This document shows, piece after piece, positions 12,858-22,064 of a DNA stretch of 64,000 nt. A program made the translations under genes and the position numbers. The DNA is from G963675935 sp963719005 (GTDB lineage: Bacteria; Planctomycetota; Planctomycetia; Pirellulales; Thermoguttaceae). A model generated the notes under the pieces. It saw nothing but the letters and a program-made list of their open reading frames with translations. It ran no database searches and was not told where the DNA came from. The stretch spans positions 1 to 64,000 of the forward strand of contig CAVRAR010000016.1 in NCBI GenBank assembly GCA_963719005.1, written 5' to 3'. How positions within the stretch are numbered: position 1 is the stretch's first letter; each line of letters starts with the position of its first letter.

Positions 12858-13403
12858 TTAGTTCTTGTCGCTTGTTCCGGTATCGACCGAAACCAGCAAC
12901 TCTCTTAACCGATGCCGCGCCCGGTGCAACAGCACGCCGACGGCATTCGTCGTTACTCCCAGGCGTTCGCCAATTTCTTGGTAACTTAGGTTCTCCAAAC
13001 AACTGAGGCAAAACACGGCTGCTTGATCTTGCGATAAGTGCGGCAACGCTGCTCGCAGCCGCTCGCACAATTCACTCGCTTCCGCCTCCTGCACGGGGTT
13101 AGCTTCCCGGCTGACGGCGCCATCCGAACCGATCAATGCATCTGTCCGGTCGCGATGTCGGTAGCGAACTCGCAGCAAATCAATCGCCCGGACCGTCGCC
13201 AAATGTCGCAGCAACGCGGACCATTCACCCACCGGTTCCTTGCGCGAGATCTTGACGGCTTCCAGAAACGTATCCTGGAAACAATCCGCCGCATCCTCGC
13301 AATTACCGACGAGCCGATAGGCCGTCGCCCACACCAGGCCGCCATGTTGCTCGACAATCCTCTTCCAGTCCGTCACTGACAGTTGCCTGTGCGAAATCCG
13401 CAC
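12858..13403 (-). CDS. ECF-type RNA polymerase sigma factor
   Basis: Sigma-70 region 2 is visible (GLVWATAYRLVGNCEDAADC, then a DTFLEAVK helix). Region 4 follows as a helix-turn-helix (LPHLSQDQAAVFCL, LSYQEIGERLGVTTNAV, LLHRARHRL). There is no region 1 or 3, as in extracytoplasmic-function sigma factors. The frame is open back to an ATG at 13538, but the extra 45 residues look non-homologous, so GTG 13403 was chosen. It precedes the LolA-like membrane protein by 9 bp. Its targets are unknown; the downstream giant surface protein is one guess. Confidence 0.85.
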   Translation of the reverse strand: MRISHRQLSVTDWKRIVEQHGGLVWATAYRLVGNCEDAADCFQDTFLEAVKISRKEPVGEWSALLRHLATVRAIDLLRVRYRHRDRTDALIGSDGAVSREANPVQEAEASELCERLRAALPHLSQDQAAVFCLSCLENLSYQEIGERLGVTTNAVGVLLHRARHRLRELLVSVDTGTSDKN

Positions 13404-13621
13404 GTCATAGGAATAGTCGATACCGCTTATCGCTGTATTACACGAGAATTTGGAGCAAACTGCAAGCCCCCCCTGCGTCGGGTCCATTGCGATGCACCGA
13501 AGTCCTTTGCAGCAAACATATTCTGAATCCCGCGGCACGCAACGGGGATGTTACGAACCCCGGGCGTTTCGACGGGATTATAACGATTATGGCGAAAAAA
13601 TCTACTGTCTGTAGGAAGATT

Positions 13622-16600
13622 CTATTCGTACCCGATCGCCTTTAGCAGCCCCCCGTAACCGCCCTTGGGTTGCGCCGCTGGTTTGCCGGCGTCCCGGGCG
13701 GCGCATCGAAGCATGTTCCGCAACAATCGCTCCGCCGTCGGATCCCGGCCCAATTCCTGCCGCACCCGGAGCGAATTCAGGATAAACCGGCCCGCGCCGA
13801 GATCATACACCGAAAGCATCAGTTCCGCATGACATTCCGCCATATTGGAATTCCGAAAAGCGCCGGCAACGGACTCCGCGGGTATCTCTTGTCCCCAGTA
13901 TCGCCAGTCAGGAATGATCTCGCGGTAGAAGGTGTAGTCCATCAGGCCGCCGCAAGGCAGTCCGTCGAAAAGCGGATGCCTTTTCGCCCATTCGTCCTTC
14001 AGGTAGACCTGGGGAAACGTATATTCGCTGACTCATTCCCATCGCTCCTTTTCCCGTAAGCGGCAGCCAGCCCAACGGGTTGTCGCCCTTTTTGAAGACA
14101 TCCAGCGTAAGGAAAACTGCCGTCGATCCTTCGGCAATTCGCGTGGCCAGATCGCGCCATGCTTCGGCACGGCCGTCGCCGTCGGGCGCATAGGAGACGA
14201 GGATCACCTGGCGGGCAGTACGACTTGCCCGGCCGGTACGGATGAACCTTGACGCCATGCTCCTTAAGCCAGTTGAGAAGTTCCGGGTCGTTGCCCCAGA
14301 GTGCCACGTCGCTTTCGACGGCAGGCATGTCGGCGGGATCGGTCACGTAGAACTCCGATTCGCCGCCGGACGCCGCAACGCCCTTCTCGAACGTAACAAG
14401 GAACCGATACTTGCCCGAGGGACCGTCGATGGGCACTTCGTCAGAAAATACGGGGATGGCAAATGCGGGCTCGCGGCCGTTTTTCGCGGGCGGGAATCGT
14501 GACGGTAATCGACTTGCCAAAAACCTTTCGGTTGCCGGGCCCGACAACTTCGAGCCTCGCAGGATACTGGCCGGGTTGGGCCGCGTCTTCATTGGCGAGC
14601 ACGGCTTCAAGACGCACTTTCGCTCCACGATAGACGCTGACCGGCTCGGCGAACGTACACCATCGCACGGGATAGAACCCGTCGAACAGCGCGTCGGCGG
14701 TGCCTGGCTTAAGCTCGCGAAAAGCCGTTATGAAGCCTTCGCCATAGGTAAAGCGGGTCGTTGCATCCGGTCATGCCGTAGCCGACGATGTTGGGGTTCG
14801 AGCGGATCGCGTTGATGCCCATCCGCTTCAATCCCGCCTCCTTCGCGACGACATTGCTTGAAGAAGTCCTCCGGGCTGGCAAACGTGTCGGCGAGTTTCA
14901 GCTTGTCCCATGCGTACATGAACGTGGCCAGCCTTGCTCTAACTTCGTTCGCAGCGTCGCATTTATCGATTCCGGCCTGCTCGCATTGCCGCAGAAAACG
15001 GGGAAGATCGACCGCGCTGCCGATGCCGTATTCGGAAAGAAATTGGTGGTGATCGTTGCCGGCGAACGTGCGCAAGCGGGCGATCTCGAGCTCGCGGTGC
15101 GGGACTCGCGGGTAGAAGTGCGTATCGGCCAGGACGTCTTCCCAACGGTCGGAGCCGGGATTGCTTAGCCCGCCGACGACTTCCCGCTTCTCGGTTTCGC
15201 ACTTCGCGTATGGCTTGAACGTCGAGGCGTCGGGCGACGGCGCCGGCGGCCAGCCAGCCATAAGCTCCACGCGCCGTTTGGGTTCCTCGAGTTGGAGAAA
15301 TCGGCGGCCAGATCGTAGGTCTTGCCGGCTGCCGAGGTAATTGCCGCCGCGATCGTCGTGTTGGCGTCCCATCGCATGCACCAGTCTGCTCCGGCCGGCG
15401 TCCGTCCGCCGACGACGAAGTCCAACGCCTGCCCCTTCGACCATGTGCAGAGTCCTTCGACAAGAGCACCGATCGTCGCGCCCCTGGAGGTTGATGAAAC
15501 TGCCGTAGATCGGTTTTCCGCCTTGGAGAACGCGAACGTCGGTCGTGGTGAACGTGCCGCTGCCCCGGAATTTCACCGACACGGAATAGTCGCCGTCGGC
15601 GGGGGCAGTCCAGCGGGCCGCGGCATACTCGCCGTTGACGCCGGGAATCATCGCGACTTCGTTGGGCCTCCAAAGCGCGATGATGCAGATTGCATACGGC
15701 TTCGGGTTGTGGGTCAGGCAGGGCGCCAAGCCGGCCGCGGCCCTCCACGCCTCCAAACCGTTGGCGAAATTGCCCGGCGCGTCGAACCGCCCGCTGCCGA
15801 GCACGACGACTCTCGAATCGTCCAGCCGCCGCATCAGCGGCAGCGAAGCCACGGCGTGATTGAACACGTTGCCTAGGCCCGTTTCGTTGAGAAGCCCCCA
15901 CATCACGACGCTCGGGTGGTTTCTGTCGCGCAGAAGCATTCCGCTAAACGAACGGTCCATCCGCTCGCCGACTTGCGGCGAATCCTGGAGTTGCCATGAG
16001 GCGTAGCTCTCTTCGTAAACCATCAGGCCGATTTCATCGCACAAGTCGAGTTGATAGCGTTGCGGCATGGTCGAGATGAAGCGGATGCCGTTGAATCCCA
16101 TCGCCTTGAGGTCGAGCAGGTCGCGGCGGAGAAGATCGAGATCGCGAGGAAGTCGAATGTTGCCGGGCCCGTCGGAACCGGTGTGGGCGCTGCGCCAGAA
16201 CACGCGGCGGCCGTTGAGTCGGAAATAGCCGTTTTCGAAACGGAAATCCCGAAATCCGAATCGCGTGGACGTCTCGCCCACCGGCTTCGACCCCGTCGCA
16301 GTCACTTGCCCCGTCATACGGTACAAATACGGATCGTTGAGCTGCCACGGCCGCGGGTCGGCAAGCCGCATCTCGGTGCTGATCTTGTTGATGCCCGGCT
16401 TGAATTCGCGTTGCAGGGCGACCGAGCAGATCGGCTCTCCGCCGGCTGCCGGGGCGACCGAGAATTCGATCGACCCTTGCACTTCGCTCTTCGATGCGTT
16501 GCCAACTTCCGCCTCGATCCGCATGTTTCCGGTTTTCGGATCCGCGCGGACAAACAAGTCGTCCATTCGCACCTGCGGGGCGACGATAATCTCGACGGAA

Positions 16601-17130
16601 TCGACGATTCCGCCGATGTTGAACGGCGTATAGCCCCCGTGCGGCGTTTGCCAGCGCACAAAGCCGTCGATCGGCTCGTTGAACGGCGACAACACGCGAA
16701 CGGCGATGCGATTCACGGCGCCCGGTTTGACGGCCGCGGTCGCGTCGAGCGTGAATTTCGCCTGCGCCCCTTCGTGACGGCCGACGTGCGTGCCGTTTAC
16801 CCACACGTCCGCCAAATAATCGACGTCCCAGAATCGCAGCAGATAGCGGCCCCCTTCGGGCGGATTCGCCGGAATCGTCACGTCGCGCCAGTACCAGGCC
16901 GCGCCGGCGTAGCCGGGAAAAACGTCCTGGATCAGCCCGGGAACTTTCGCCGGTCTAGCCTCCGGTCGGGGCCGCTCGAACCATTTCTCCGCCACGCCGA
17001 CGTTCTTCGCATCGGCAGCAAGTTGCCAGTCCCGGCCGTCGAGCGGGATGACCGGCCCGGCAACCGGAGCCGCGACGGCGGCGGCGCCGGCAAGAGAAAT
17101 GCAAAACGCCACCGCGATTTTTGCGAGCAT
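13622..17130 (-). CDS. Glycoside hydrolase family 2 (beta-galactosidase/glucuronidase-like), broken by several frameshifts
   Basis: Signal peptide (residues 1-21), a GH2 sugar-binding jelly-roll (WYWRDVTIPANPPEGGRYLL, DVWVNGTHVGRHEG), an immunoglobulin-like domain, and a TIM barrel with acid/base Glu in WGLLNETG and a candidate nucleophile Glu in FLSEYGIG. A C-terminal region of over 300 residues follows (VSVYRGAKVRLEAVLANED). Coding switches frame about seven times (near 15475, 15265, 14865, 14750, 14490, 14230 and 14020), and protein-like sequence continues across each break, giving roughly 1,160 residues. Sequencing indels are more likely than decay because intact genes flank it. It probably acts in the periplasm on beta-linked plant or algal polysaccharide; substrate cannot be told. 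Confidence 0.75.
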
Positions 17131-17494
17131 GGCACGGTCCTTTCACGACAGTAAATTGACCGATTGTTGTAGGGCGGATTTCAATCCGCCCTGTACTTGC
17201 TAGGCGGACTAAAGTCCGCCCTACGATGAAATGCACAAGCAATTCCGTTACGGTCCCTAACGTCGGTTGGCCGTAAACGACCTTCGGGGAGTGCTTGCGC
17301 CGCAGAATTCAGCCGACTCGCTTTCTTGCGGGTGTGATTTCGGCGGGAATGTCCGAGTAGACTCAGTATACAGCGCCAAGCATCGACATGCCACCGGGGT
17401 CGGACAAGCACGGCTTAACGCGCTCGTAGTACCGCCTTGAGGCGGAAGAACCGGCTGAAGCCTGGACTACGAGCGAACGCGCGGCTGGGCTGAT
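17131..17494. repeat. Intergenic region with two palindromic repeat families
   Basis: Positions 17169..17226 hold two facing copies of a GGCGGA-ttt/aaa-TCCGCC palindrome; the same family recurs at 61619..61646 and 63216..63268. Positions 17425..17477 hold another inverted repeat (CGCTCGTAGT paired with ACTACGAGCG) around a CCGCCTcaAGGCGG hairpin. No gene seen. Both may work as transcript ends for the flanking minus-strand genes. Confidence 0.6.
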
Positions 17495-19189
17495 TCATTT
17501 GTCGCTGCTTAGCGCCTTGACGATTATCTCCCGGCTTTTCTTCGCGTCGGCGTTGTTCGGATCGAGTTCGAGCACCTTGTCGAAATCCGCCAGCGCCCGC
17601 TGGTAGTCGTTCTGAAGATAATAGACGTAGCCGCGGTTGGCGTACGCCGGAATGTACTTCGGATCGAGGCGGATCGCTTGCGTGTAGTCGGCTATTGCCT
17701 CCGCCACCTCATCCTTCTTGCGATGCGCCAAGCCGCGGTTGTAGTAGACCTCGGGATAACGCGGGTAGAGCTGCAACGCCTTGTCATATTCGGCGATCGC
17801 CTTGGTCAGGTCACCTTCCCTGTGCAGCTTCGCGCCGCGCTGCGAATGCACCTGTGCTTCGGCCTTGGCCTTTTGCAGCAATCCTTCCAGCCGATCGACG
17901 GCCTGCGCCGCTGGTCGCGGTCTTCGCTTCGCCCCCAAGCCTTATAGCCGTCGGGCGTTTGCGGGTCGGAGCGGATGGCTTCCCGATAGTCGGCCAGCGC
18001 CTTGTCCATGTCGTTCTTTGCCAGGTAGATCAATGCGCGATTGAAACGCGCTTCGGCAAACGCCGGATCGAGCTTGATGGCCGCGTCGTAATCGGCCGCC
18101 GCCTTGTCGAGATCGCCCTTGACGGCGAAAGCGCGGCCGCGGCGGAAGAGCGCTTCATGGTCCTCCGGCACGAGCTTGATCGCCTCGTTCAGATCGGCCA
18201 TCGCCTTGTCGGCTTGCCCCTTCGCCGTCCAAACCTCGCCGCGCTCGCGATACGCCTCGCCGAAGTCAGGCTGCAACCGAATCGCTTCGTTCAGATCGGC
18301 CATCGCCTTGTCGAGATCCCCCTTTTTGCGATAGACGAACCCGCGGATAAAAAGGCTCTCCGGCTCCTTCGGCGCCAGCTTCAACGCCTGCTCTACGTCG
18401 GATAGGGCGGATTTGTAGTCCCCTTTCATTGCCCGGGCGTTCGCGCGGTCGCACCAGCCGGCGGAGTCCTTTGGATCGAGTTGGATCGTCTGGCTGTAGT
18501 CGGCGATGGCGAATTCCCACTGGCCCATCTCGCAATACGCCTTGCCGCGGCTGGTGTAGGCGGCCGCATCCTTCGGCGCGAGTCGCACGGCCATGTTCAG
18601 GTCGGGCATGGCGCCGGCCGGGTCGCCGCTGAGCACGCGGACGTAACCCCGATCGCGATACGCCTCGGCATAGCCGGGATGCAGGCGGATGGCCTCGGTG
18701 TAATCGGCCACCGCCTTATCGTATTTGCCTTTCTGATAATAGGCGAAACCCCGGTTGAAATACGACCGCGCCGGCGGGCGCCAGCCGGATCGCAGTATTC
18801 AGATCGGTGACGGCCTTGTCCAAATCTCCTTTGATGACCAGGGCAAGCCCTCGGTCGCAATAGGCCGGGGCGTATTTCGGATCGAGTTGAATCGCCCGGC
18901 TCAGCAGGGCGATGGCGGCGTCGGTCTCGCCTTTGTCGAGGGCTTTGACCCCCTTCAAATACGTCTCGGCCGCCGGCGAACTATCGGAGTCCTCCTCGGC
19001 TTCTTCCGGGTTGGCCGGCTCGACGCGAGCCGCCCCCTCGGTTTGCCGTTCCTTATCATCTCGTTCCGGTGTGCGCAGTCCCGGCCGCAGCCGAGGGCCC
19101 TGCGCCGCAGCCGGCAGCGGCGACAGCGCCAGTCCAACGACGCCTACAAGGGCAACGATCAACAAGCGAGACAGCCTGAAAATGCCCAT
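17495..19189 (-). CDS. Secreted tetratricopeptide repeat protein
   Basis: Signal peptide (about residues 1-29, ending PLPAAAQ), an acidic linker, then about twelve 34-residue TPR units (for example YTEAIRLHPGYAEAYRDRGY and FNRALIYLAKNDMDKALADY) running to the C terminus (LELDPNNADAKK). TPRs mediate protein-protein contacts; no enzymatic domain is present. AAGGA lies 9 nt before the ATG. The frame shifts near 18770 and 17940, each in mid-repeat with TPR signatures on both sides, so these look like indel errors. About 560 residues. Partner unknown. Confidence 0.8.
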
Positions 19190-19585
19190 CGCTCATCTTC
19201 CTTAGAAAGGGGAACTGCCGTCTCCAGCACAGTGCGAAGCAGTTCTCGCGGAATCGCGCCAGAGCACGACCTCGCTGTCAGTCTACCGTTTCTCCCCTTC
19301 AAACCGCAAGGGCAAACGATTCCTGACGCCTCTTTGCCGCACTTTCTTGCCGATCGAGAAGCGATCGCACAACGCCCGGGTACTTGACGAGCCGATGGTT
19401 GTCGGTGATCACGTAGGGGCACTTGCGAATCTGATTTGAAGAGTATCACCGACTTTGTCCTCTGGACCCTGGTTTGCTGATACGAGACATTACGTAGGTT
19501 TAACGGACGGTATTCCGCGCAAATGCACCTCATCTGAGGACAGGGCATCGCGCGCCGCTGGACCAGCCGTACCTTGCTTATAAAG
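19190..19585. other. Intergenic region downstream of the tRNA array
   Basis: About 400 bp between the last (3'-most) tRNA gene of the array and the TPR gene start. No gene, repeat or convincing terminator was recognised; the TPR gene promoter should lie here. Confidence 0.4.
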
Positions 19586-19657
19586 AAGCGCCGGTGGGAG
19601 TCGAACCCACTTCGAACCGCTTTGCAGGCGGTTGCCTTTCCGTCTGGCTCCAGCGCC
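19586..19657 (-). tRNA. tRNA-Cys(GCA)
   Basis: Cloverleaf with anticodon loop CTGCAAA, stem ACCGC/GCGGT, T loop TTCGACT and U73, the usual Cys discriminator. CCA is not encoded. Last gene of the array in the direction of transcription. Confidence 0.9.
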
Positions 19658-19668
19658 ATGCTGTTGAG

Positions 19669-19741
19669 CGCCCCGCCGAGGAATCGAACCCCGTCTTGCA
19701 GATTCGTAGTCTGCCGTGCTATTCCGGCACACTCGCAGGGC
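19669..19741 (-). tRNA. tRNA-Arg(ACG)
   Basis: Acceptor GCCCTGC/GCGGGGC, anticodon loop CTACGAA with stem GCAGA/TCTGC, T loop TTCGATT. A34 should be deaminated to inosine, so the tRNA would read CGU, CGC and CGA. Confidence 0.88.
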
Positions 19742-19743
19742 GT

Positions 19744-19825
19744 GAAAAAATGGGGACAGGCACCTCGCGGGATGCGGCTGTGTTGGCGTTAAGCGAACCG
19801 GCTCAGAGCCAGTCCCCATTTTTTC
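19744..19825. repeat. 82-bp inverted-repeat element between tRNA genes
   Basis: Perfect 14-bp arms (GAAAAAATGGGGAC and its complement) flank about 54 bp. It directly abuts tRNA-Arg(ACG) and ends 3 bp from tRNA-Arg(CCG). It differs from the 45-bp GGGGACAGTCCC element seen elsewhere. Confidence 0.7.
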
Positions 19826-19828
19826 AAG

Positions 19829-19900
19829 CGTCTCGACCAGGAATCGAACCTGGACCTGGACCTTCGGAGGGTCCAATGCGATCCGTTACACCATCGAGAC
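19829..19900 (-). tRNA. tRNA-Arg(CCG)
   Basis: Acceptor GTCTCGA/TCGAGAC, anticodon loop CTCCGAA with stem GGACC/GGTCC, T loop TTCGATT. Reads CGG. Confidence 0.9.
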
Positions 19901-19907
19901 CGAAAAG

Positions 19908-19979
19908 CGTCCCGACCTGGAGTCGAACCAGGACCAGGGCCTTAGGAGAGCCCTGTGCACTCCGCTACACTATCGGGAC
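19908..19979 (-). tRNA. tRNA-Arg(CCT)
   Basis: Acceptor GTCCCGA/TCGGGAC, anticodon loop CTCCTAA with stem GGGCT/GGCCC, T loop TTCGACT. Reads AGG. Seven bp separate it from tRNA-Arg(CCG). Confidence 0.9.
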
Positions 19980-19984
19980 GTGGT

Positions 19985-20112
19985 GAGTTATCAGCGGTCA
20001 GCTTTCAGCTATCAGCGATCAGCTTTCAGCCGTCAGCCCTCCGTGAGCACAGTTCGCTTGCCGCTGAAAGCTGACCGCTGATCGCTGAAAGCTGAAAGCG
20101 GACCGCTGATAG
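19985..20112. repeat. Spacer of interleaved inverted repeats (ATCAGC/CTTTCAGC family)
   Basis: Many short units such as GCTGAAAGCTGA and TCAGCTTTCAGC occur on both sides of a short centre and can fold into a long imperfect hairpin. A second spacer of the same family lies at 21297..21390. Confidence 0.7.
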
Positions 20113-20120
20113 CTTGTCAA

Positions 20121-20194
20121 GAGCCGACGGCTGGATTTGCACCAGCATGATGCGGTTTACAGGACCGCCGCCTCGCTGTTCGGCCACGTCGGCT
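20121..20194 (-). tRNA. Atypical tRNA, anticodon TGT (Thr-like)
   Basis: A full cloverleaf can be drawn: acceptor AGCCGAC/GTCGGCT, anticodon stem GCGGT/ACCGC, T stem GCTGG/CCAGC. The loop is CCTGTAA, so position 33 is C rather than the near-universal U, and the T loop is TGCAAAT with G55. A Tyr(GTA) reading would need an unpaired anticodon stem. Either a diverged functional tRNA or a decaying one; identity is tentative. Confidence 0.55.
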
Positions 20195-20204
20195 TATTCC
20201 CAAG

Positions 20205-20274
20205 CACGAGCGCGAGGATTCGAACCCCGTCGGACGGCTTTGGAGACCGTCTGCTCTCCCAGGAGCACGCTCGT
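20205..20274 (-). tRNA. tRNA-Trp(CCA)
   Basis: Acceptor ACGAGCG/CGCTCGT with G73, anticodon loop CTCCAAA, stem ACGGT/GCCGT, T loop TTCGAAT. Confidence 0.88.
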
Positions 20275-20317
20275 GTGTCGGCCCCCGGCCTCGCGGCCGA
20301 GGGCCTTGGCGTAACGA

Positions 20318-20986
20318 CTACTCTCGCAACGTCACGTTCCAATAGGCTTCGCTAATGAACTTCGACCAGCTTTCGATCCGGGCGGCGTGGTCGCTGTAGA
20401 GCGGCCTCCACGTCGGCCGGGCCGGCTTGTGCCGCAGCCGCATCCGGGCTTGCTCCGGCGTGCGGTCGGCCTTGCGCTTGTTGCAGGCCACGCAGGCCAG
20501 CACGCAGTTCTCCCAACTCGACACGCCGCCTTGTGACCTCGGCACGACGTGGTCGATGGTCAACTCCTCGCAAAAAGTGGACAGGTCCAATTGGTGCGCA
20601 GCACCCTCCGGGCCGTTTCGGCAAATTGGACCTGCCCCCTTTTTGCCCGGCTGGACGCCGCAATACTGGCAAGTGTTGTGGTCCCGCTTGAAAATGTTCC
20701 GCCGGCTGAAGGTGACGGTCGCCACCGGCACACGGTCGTAGCTGCGAAGCGCCACTACCTCCGGAATCCTCAGCCGGAAGCGAACCGCGCGGATGAACGG
20801 CTCGTCGCCGCACGGCCGAAGCTTCGACCAGTCGGCCCAGGTGTAGAGCTGATAGTCGCGCGGATCGACCACGCGAGCCGACTCGTTCCACAGCAGCACC
20901 AGCGCCCGGGCCACCGTGGCGACGTTCACCGGCTGCCAATTGCGATTTAAGACCAGCGTCGGCCGCTGGAGCACCTTCGGAGTCAT
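20318..20986 (-). CDS. HNH endonuclease
   Basis: 222 residues, intact. The C-terminal half holds a zinc-type HNH nuclease core: CQYCGV, then the catalytic strand TIDHVVPRSQGG, then NCVLACVACNKRKADRTP. The N-terminal 90 residues (LVLNRNWQPVNVATVARALV) match the standard N-terminus of a widespread family of chromosomal HNH proteins of unknown role. GGGAAG lies 7 nt before the ATG. It sits inside the tRNA array in the same orientation, between tRNA-Trp and tRNA-His, so it may be co-transcribed. HNH genes in tRNA clusters are reminiscent of phage or mobile origin, but this family is also often chromosomal. Confidence 0.85.
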   Translation of the reverse strand: MTPKVLQRPTLVLNRNWQPVNVATVARALVLLWNESARVVDPRDYQLYTWADWSKLRPCGDEPFIRAVRFRLRIPEVVALRSYDRVPVATVTFSRRNIFKRDHNTCQYCGVQPGKKGAGPICRNGPEGAAHQLDLSTFCEELTIDHVVPRSQGGVSSWENCVLACVACNKRKADRTPEQARMRLRHKPARPTWRPLYSDHAARIESWSKFISEAYWNVTLRE

Positions 20987-21036
20987 GTTTGCTTCCCTTC
21001 GTCATTCGTCATTTGGATTTCGTCATTCCCGCCAGG

Positions 21037-21111
21037 GGTGTCCGGGGAGAGTCGAACTCCCACCCTCTGGTTCACAGCCAGCCGTGCAGCAACCGCTACA
21101 CCACGGACACC
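21037..21111 (-). tRNA. tRNA-His(GTG)
   Basis: Acceptor GTGTCCG/CGGACAC with C73 and an encoded G at -1 (position 21111), both His identity elements. Anticodon loop CTGTGAA, T loop TTCGACT. Confidence 0.9.
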
Positions 21112-21120
21112 ATACGAAGC

Positions 21121-21210
21121 GGACAGTGGGTGGTGATTAGTGGATAGTGAAGACACTGGCAGCCTTTGTCGCGAGATACTACCCACTATCCACTAACCAC
21201 TATCCACTTT
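21121..21210. repeat. Inverted-repeat spacer (GTGGATAGT family)
   Basis: Units like GTGATTAGTGGATAGTG face their complements (CCACTATCCACTAACCAC) across about 35 bp. One of several unrelated inverted-repeat families filling the spacers of the tRNA array. Confidence 0.6.
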
Positions 21211-21215
21211 CTCAG

Positions 21216-21287
21216 CACCCCGACCAGGAGTTGAACCTGGATCGCCTCGTTAGAAGCGAGGCATGATATCCGTTTCACTATCGGGGC
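21216..21287 (-). tRNA. tRNA-Arg(TCT)
   Basis: Anticodon stem CCTCG/CGAGG with loop CTTCTAA, T loop TTCAACT, acceptor GCCCCGA/TCGGGGT with a terminal G-U pair. Reads AGA and AGG. Confidence 0.88.
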
Positions 21288-21296
21288 AACGGAAGC

Positions 21297-21390
21297 TGTC
21301 AGCTATCAGCCGTCAGCTATCAGACACTGGCTCTCAAATCTCGGCTGCTTCCTCTTTGCTGAAAGCTGACGGCTGAACGCTGACCGCTTT
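21297..21390. repeat. Inverted-repeat spacer, second copy of the CAGCTATCAGC family
   Basis: Left arm units (AGCTGTCAGCTATCAGC) face right arm units (GCTGAAAGCTGACGGCTGA). Same family as 19985..20112. Confidence 0.6.
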
Positions 21391-21395
21391 TGCAG

Positions 21396-21481
21396 CGGAA
21401 GGCATGGGATTTGAACCCACATCCCCGTGAGGGGGCACGGTTTAGCAAACCGGCTCGGCCAACCCTATCCGACTACCTTCC
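21396..21481 (-). tRNA. tRNA-Ser(GCT)
   Basis: Type II tRNA with long variable arm. Acceptor GGAAGGT/GCCTTCC with G73, anticodon loop TTGCTAA, T loop TTCAAAT. Reads AGC and AGU. Confidence 0.88.
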
Positions 21482-21486
21482 AGTAG

Positions 21487-21560
21487 AATGATGAATACGG
21501 AATGATGAATGATGAATTGGCGACCGGCATTCATCACTCATCATTCATCATTCACCATTC
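21487..21560. repeat. Inverted-repeat spacer (AATGATGAATGATGAAT family)
   Basis: AATGATGAATGATGAATT faces CATTCATCATTCATCATT-like units around a short GC centre (GGCGACCGGC). Related spacers lie at 22195..22265 and 22488..22538. Confidence 0.7.
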
Positions 21561-21567
21561 CCGTCAG

Positions 21568-21636
21568 TGGCGGGTCCGGGGGTTGCACCCGGCGATCAGA
21601 GCTTATGAGGCTCCGCTGAGCGCTGGCTCACCCGCG
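21568..21636 (-). tRNA. Atypical tRNA with CAT anticodon (initiator-like?)
   Basis: Anticodon loop CTCATAA on stem GGAGC/GCTCT, T stem CCGGG/CCCGG. The 5' end CGCGGGT faces ACCCGCC, leaving a C1xC72 mismatch reminiscent of initiator tRNA, but the three G-C pairs of an initiator anticodon stem are absent. The T loop is TGCAACC with G55, as in the TGT gene at 20121. Only 69 nt. Could be a diverged Met, Ile2 or fMet gene, or a decaying one. Confidence 0.5.
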
Positions 21637-21679
21637 TCCTTGTCTCTCCTCTCCCTTTTGGGAGAGGGGACGTCTTCAG

Positions 21680-21782
21680 TGGCCAAGGGGAGAGTCGAAC
21701 TCCCATGCCGACCAACGCTTCGCGTCGGTGCCCGGGCGCGACGTTCTGAGCGTCGGGCGTCTACCAATTCCGCCACTTGGTC
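21680..21782 (-). tRNA. tRNA-Leu(CAG) with a hairpin element in the variable arm
   Basis: Type II: anticodon stem CGACG/CGTCG with loop CTCAGAA, D region GGCGGAATTGGTAGACGC, T loop TTCGACT, A73. There is an A2xC71 mismatch in the acceptor. Length is 103 nt against a usual 85-88. The excess is a GGGC-hairpin-CGGC unit at 21707..21733 (ACCGACGC-GAA-GCGTTGGT on the RNA strand), which forms the tip of the variable arm. Confidence 0.85.
21707..21733 (-). repeat. Short hairpin element inside tRNA-Leu
   Basis: 27-nt unit GGGC + 8-bp hairpin + CGGC. A G-U pair makes the stem complete only on the tRNA strand. Sister copies lie in the tRNA genes at 22626, 23716 (opposite orientation) and 23848. Confidence 0.75.
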
Positions 21783-21790
21783 ATGTTCAG

Positions 21791-21864
21791 CAGCCCGTGC
21801 GAGAATTGAACTCGCCTTTCCGGCGTGAGAAGCCGGTGTCCTTTGTCCGATAGACGAACGGGCT
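21791..21864 (-). tRNA. tRNA-Glu(CTC)
   Basis: Acceptor AGCCCGT/ACGGGCT with G73, anticodon loop TTCTCAC on stem CCGGC/GCCGG, T loop TTCAATT. Reads GAG. Confidence 0.88.
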
Positions 21865-21872
21865 ATGTTTGG

Positions 21873-21954
21873 TGCGCCGGGCAGGAGTTGAACCTGCACA
21901 GCCCGAAGGCGGCTGCTTTACAGGCAGTTGGGCTCACCGATGCCCAGCCGACGC
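21873..21954 (-). tRNA. tRNA-Tyr(GTA)
   Basis: Type II with variable stem GCC-TTCG-GGC. Acceptor GCGTCGG/CCGGCGC, A73, followed by a genomically encoded CCA. Anticodon loop CTGTAAA, T loop TTCAACT. The only array member where an encoded CCA was noticed. Confidence 0.88.
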
Positions 21955-21965
21955 ACGTTCCCGAG

Positions 21966-22039
21966 TGGCGCAGGCGGGAGTCGAACCCGCATACACGAAG
22001 GTCTGAGCTTCGCCGCTTTGCCGATTTGCGTACCGCGCC
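21966..22039 (-). tRNA. Type-I tRNA with CAG anticodon (Leu codon)
   Basis: Acceptor GGCGCGG/CTGCGCC, D stem CGC/GCG, anticodon stem CGAAG/CTTCG with loop CTCAGAC, short 5-nt variable loop, T loop TTCGACT. Bacterial tRNA-Leu is normally type II with a long variable arm, so either this is charged with another amino acid or it is an unusual Leu tRNA. The structure is otherwise sound. Confidence 0.7.
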
Positions 22040-22064
22040 GTCATATTCTCCGGCGAGCATCGAA

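Noticed and set aside
13594..13615. Rho-independent terminator after the GH2 gene
   Set aside because: A run of six Ts is present, but the stem (CTAC/GTAG) is only 4 bp.
13622..17130. Genuine pseudogene status for the GH2 gene
   Set aside because: Frame breaks match the indel pattern seen in housekeeping genes here; catalytic residues are intact, so assembly error is preferred.
19985..20112. Possible CRISPR or origin in the tRNA spacers
   Set aside because: Short inverted units, no regular repeat-spacer alternation, no DnaA boxes.
20121..20194. Reading this gene as tRNA-Tyr(GTA)
   Set aside because: It would put the anticodon stem out of register (CGGTC against CCGCA), and it lacks the long variable arm; a proper tRNA-Tyr exists at 21873.
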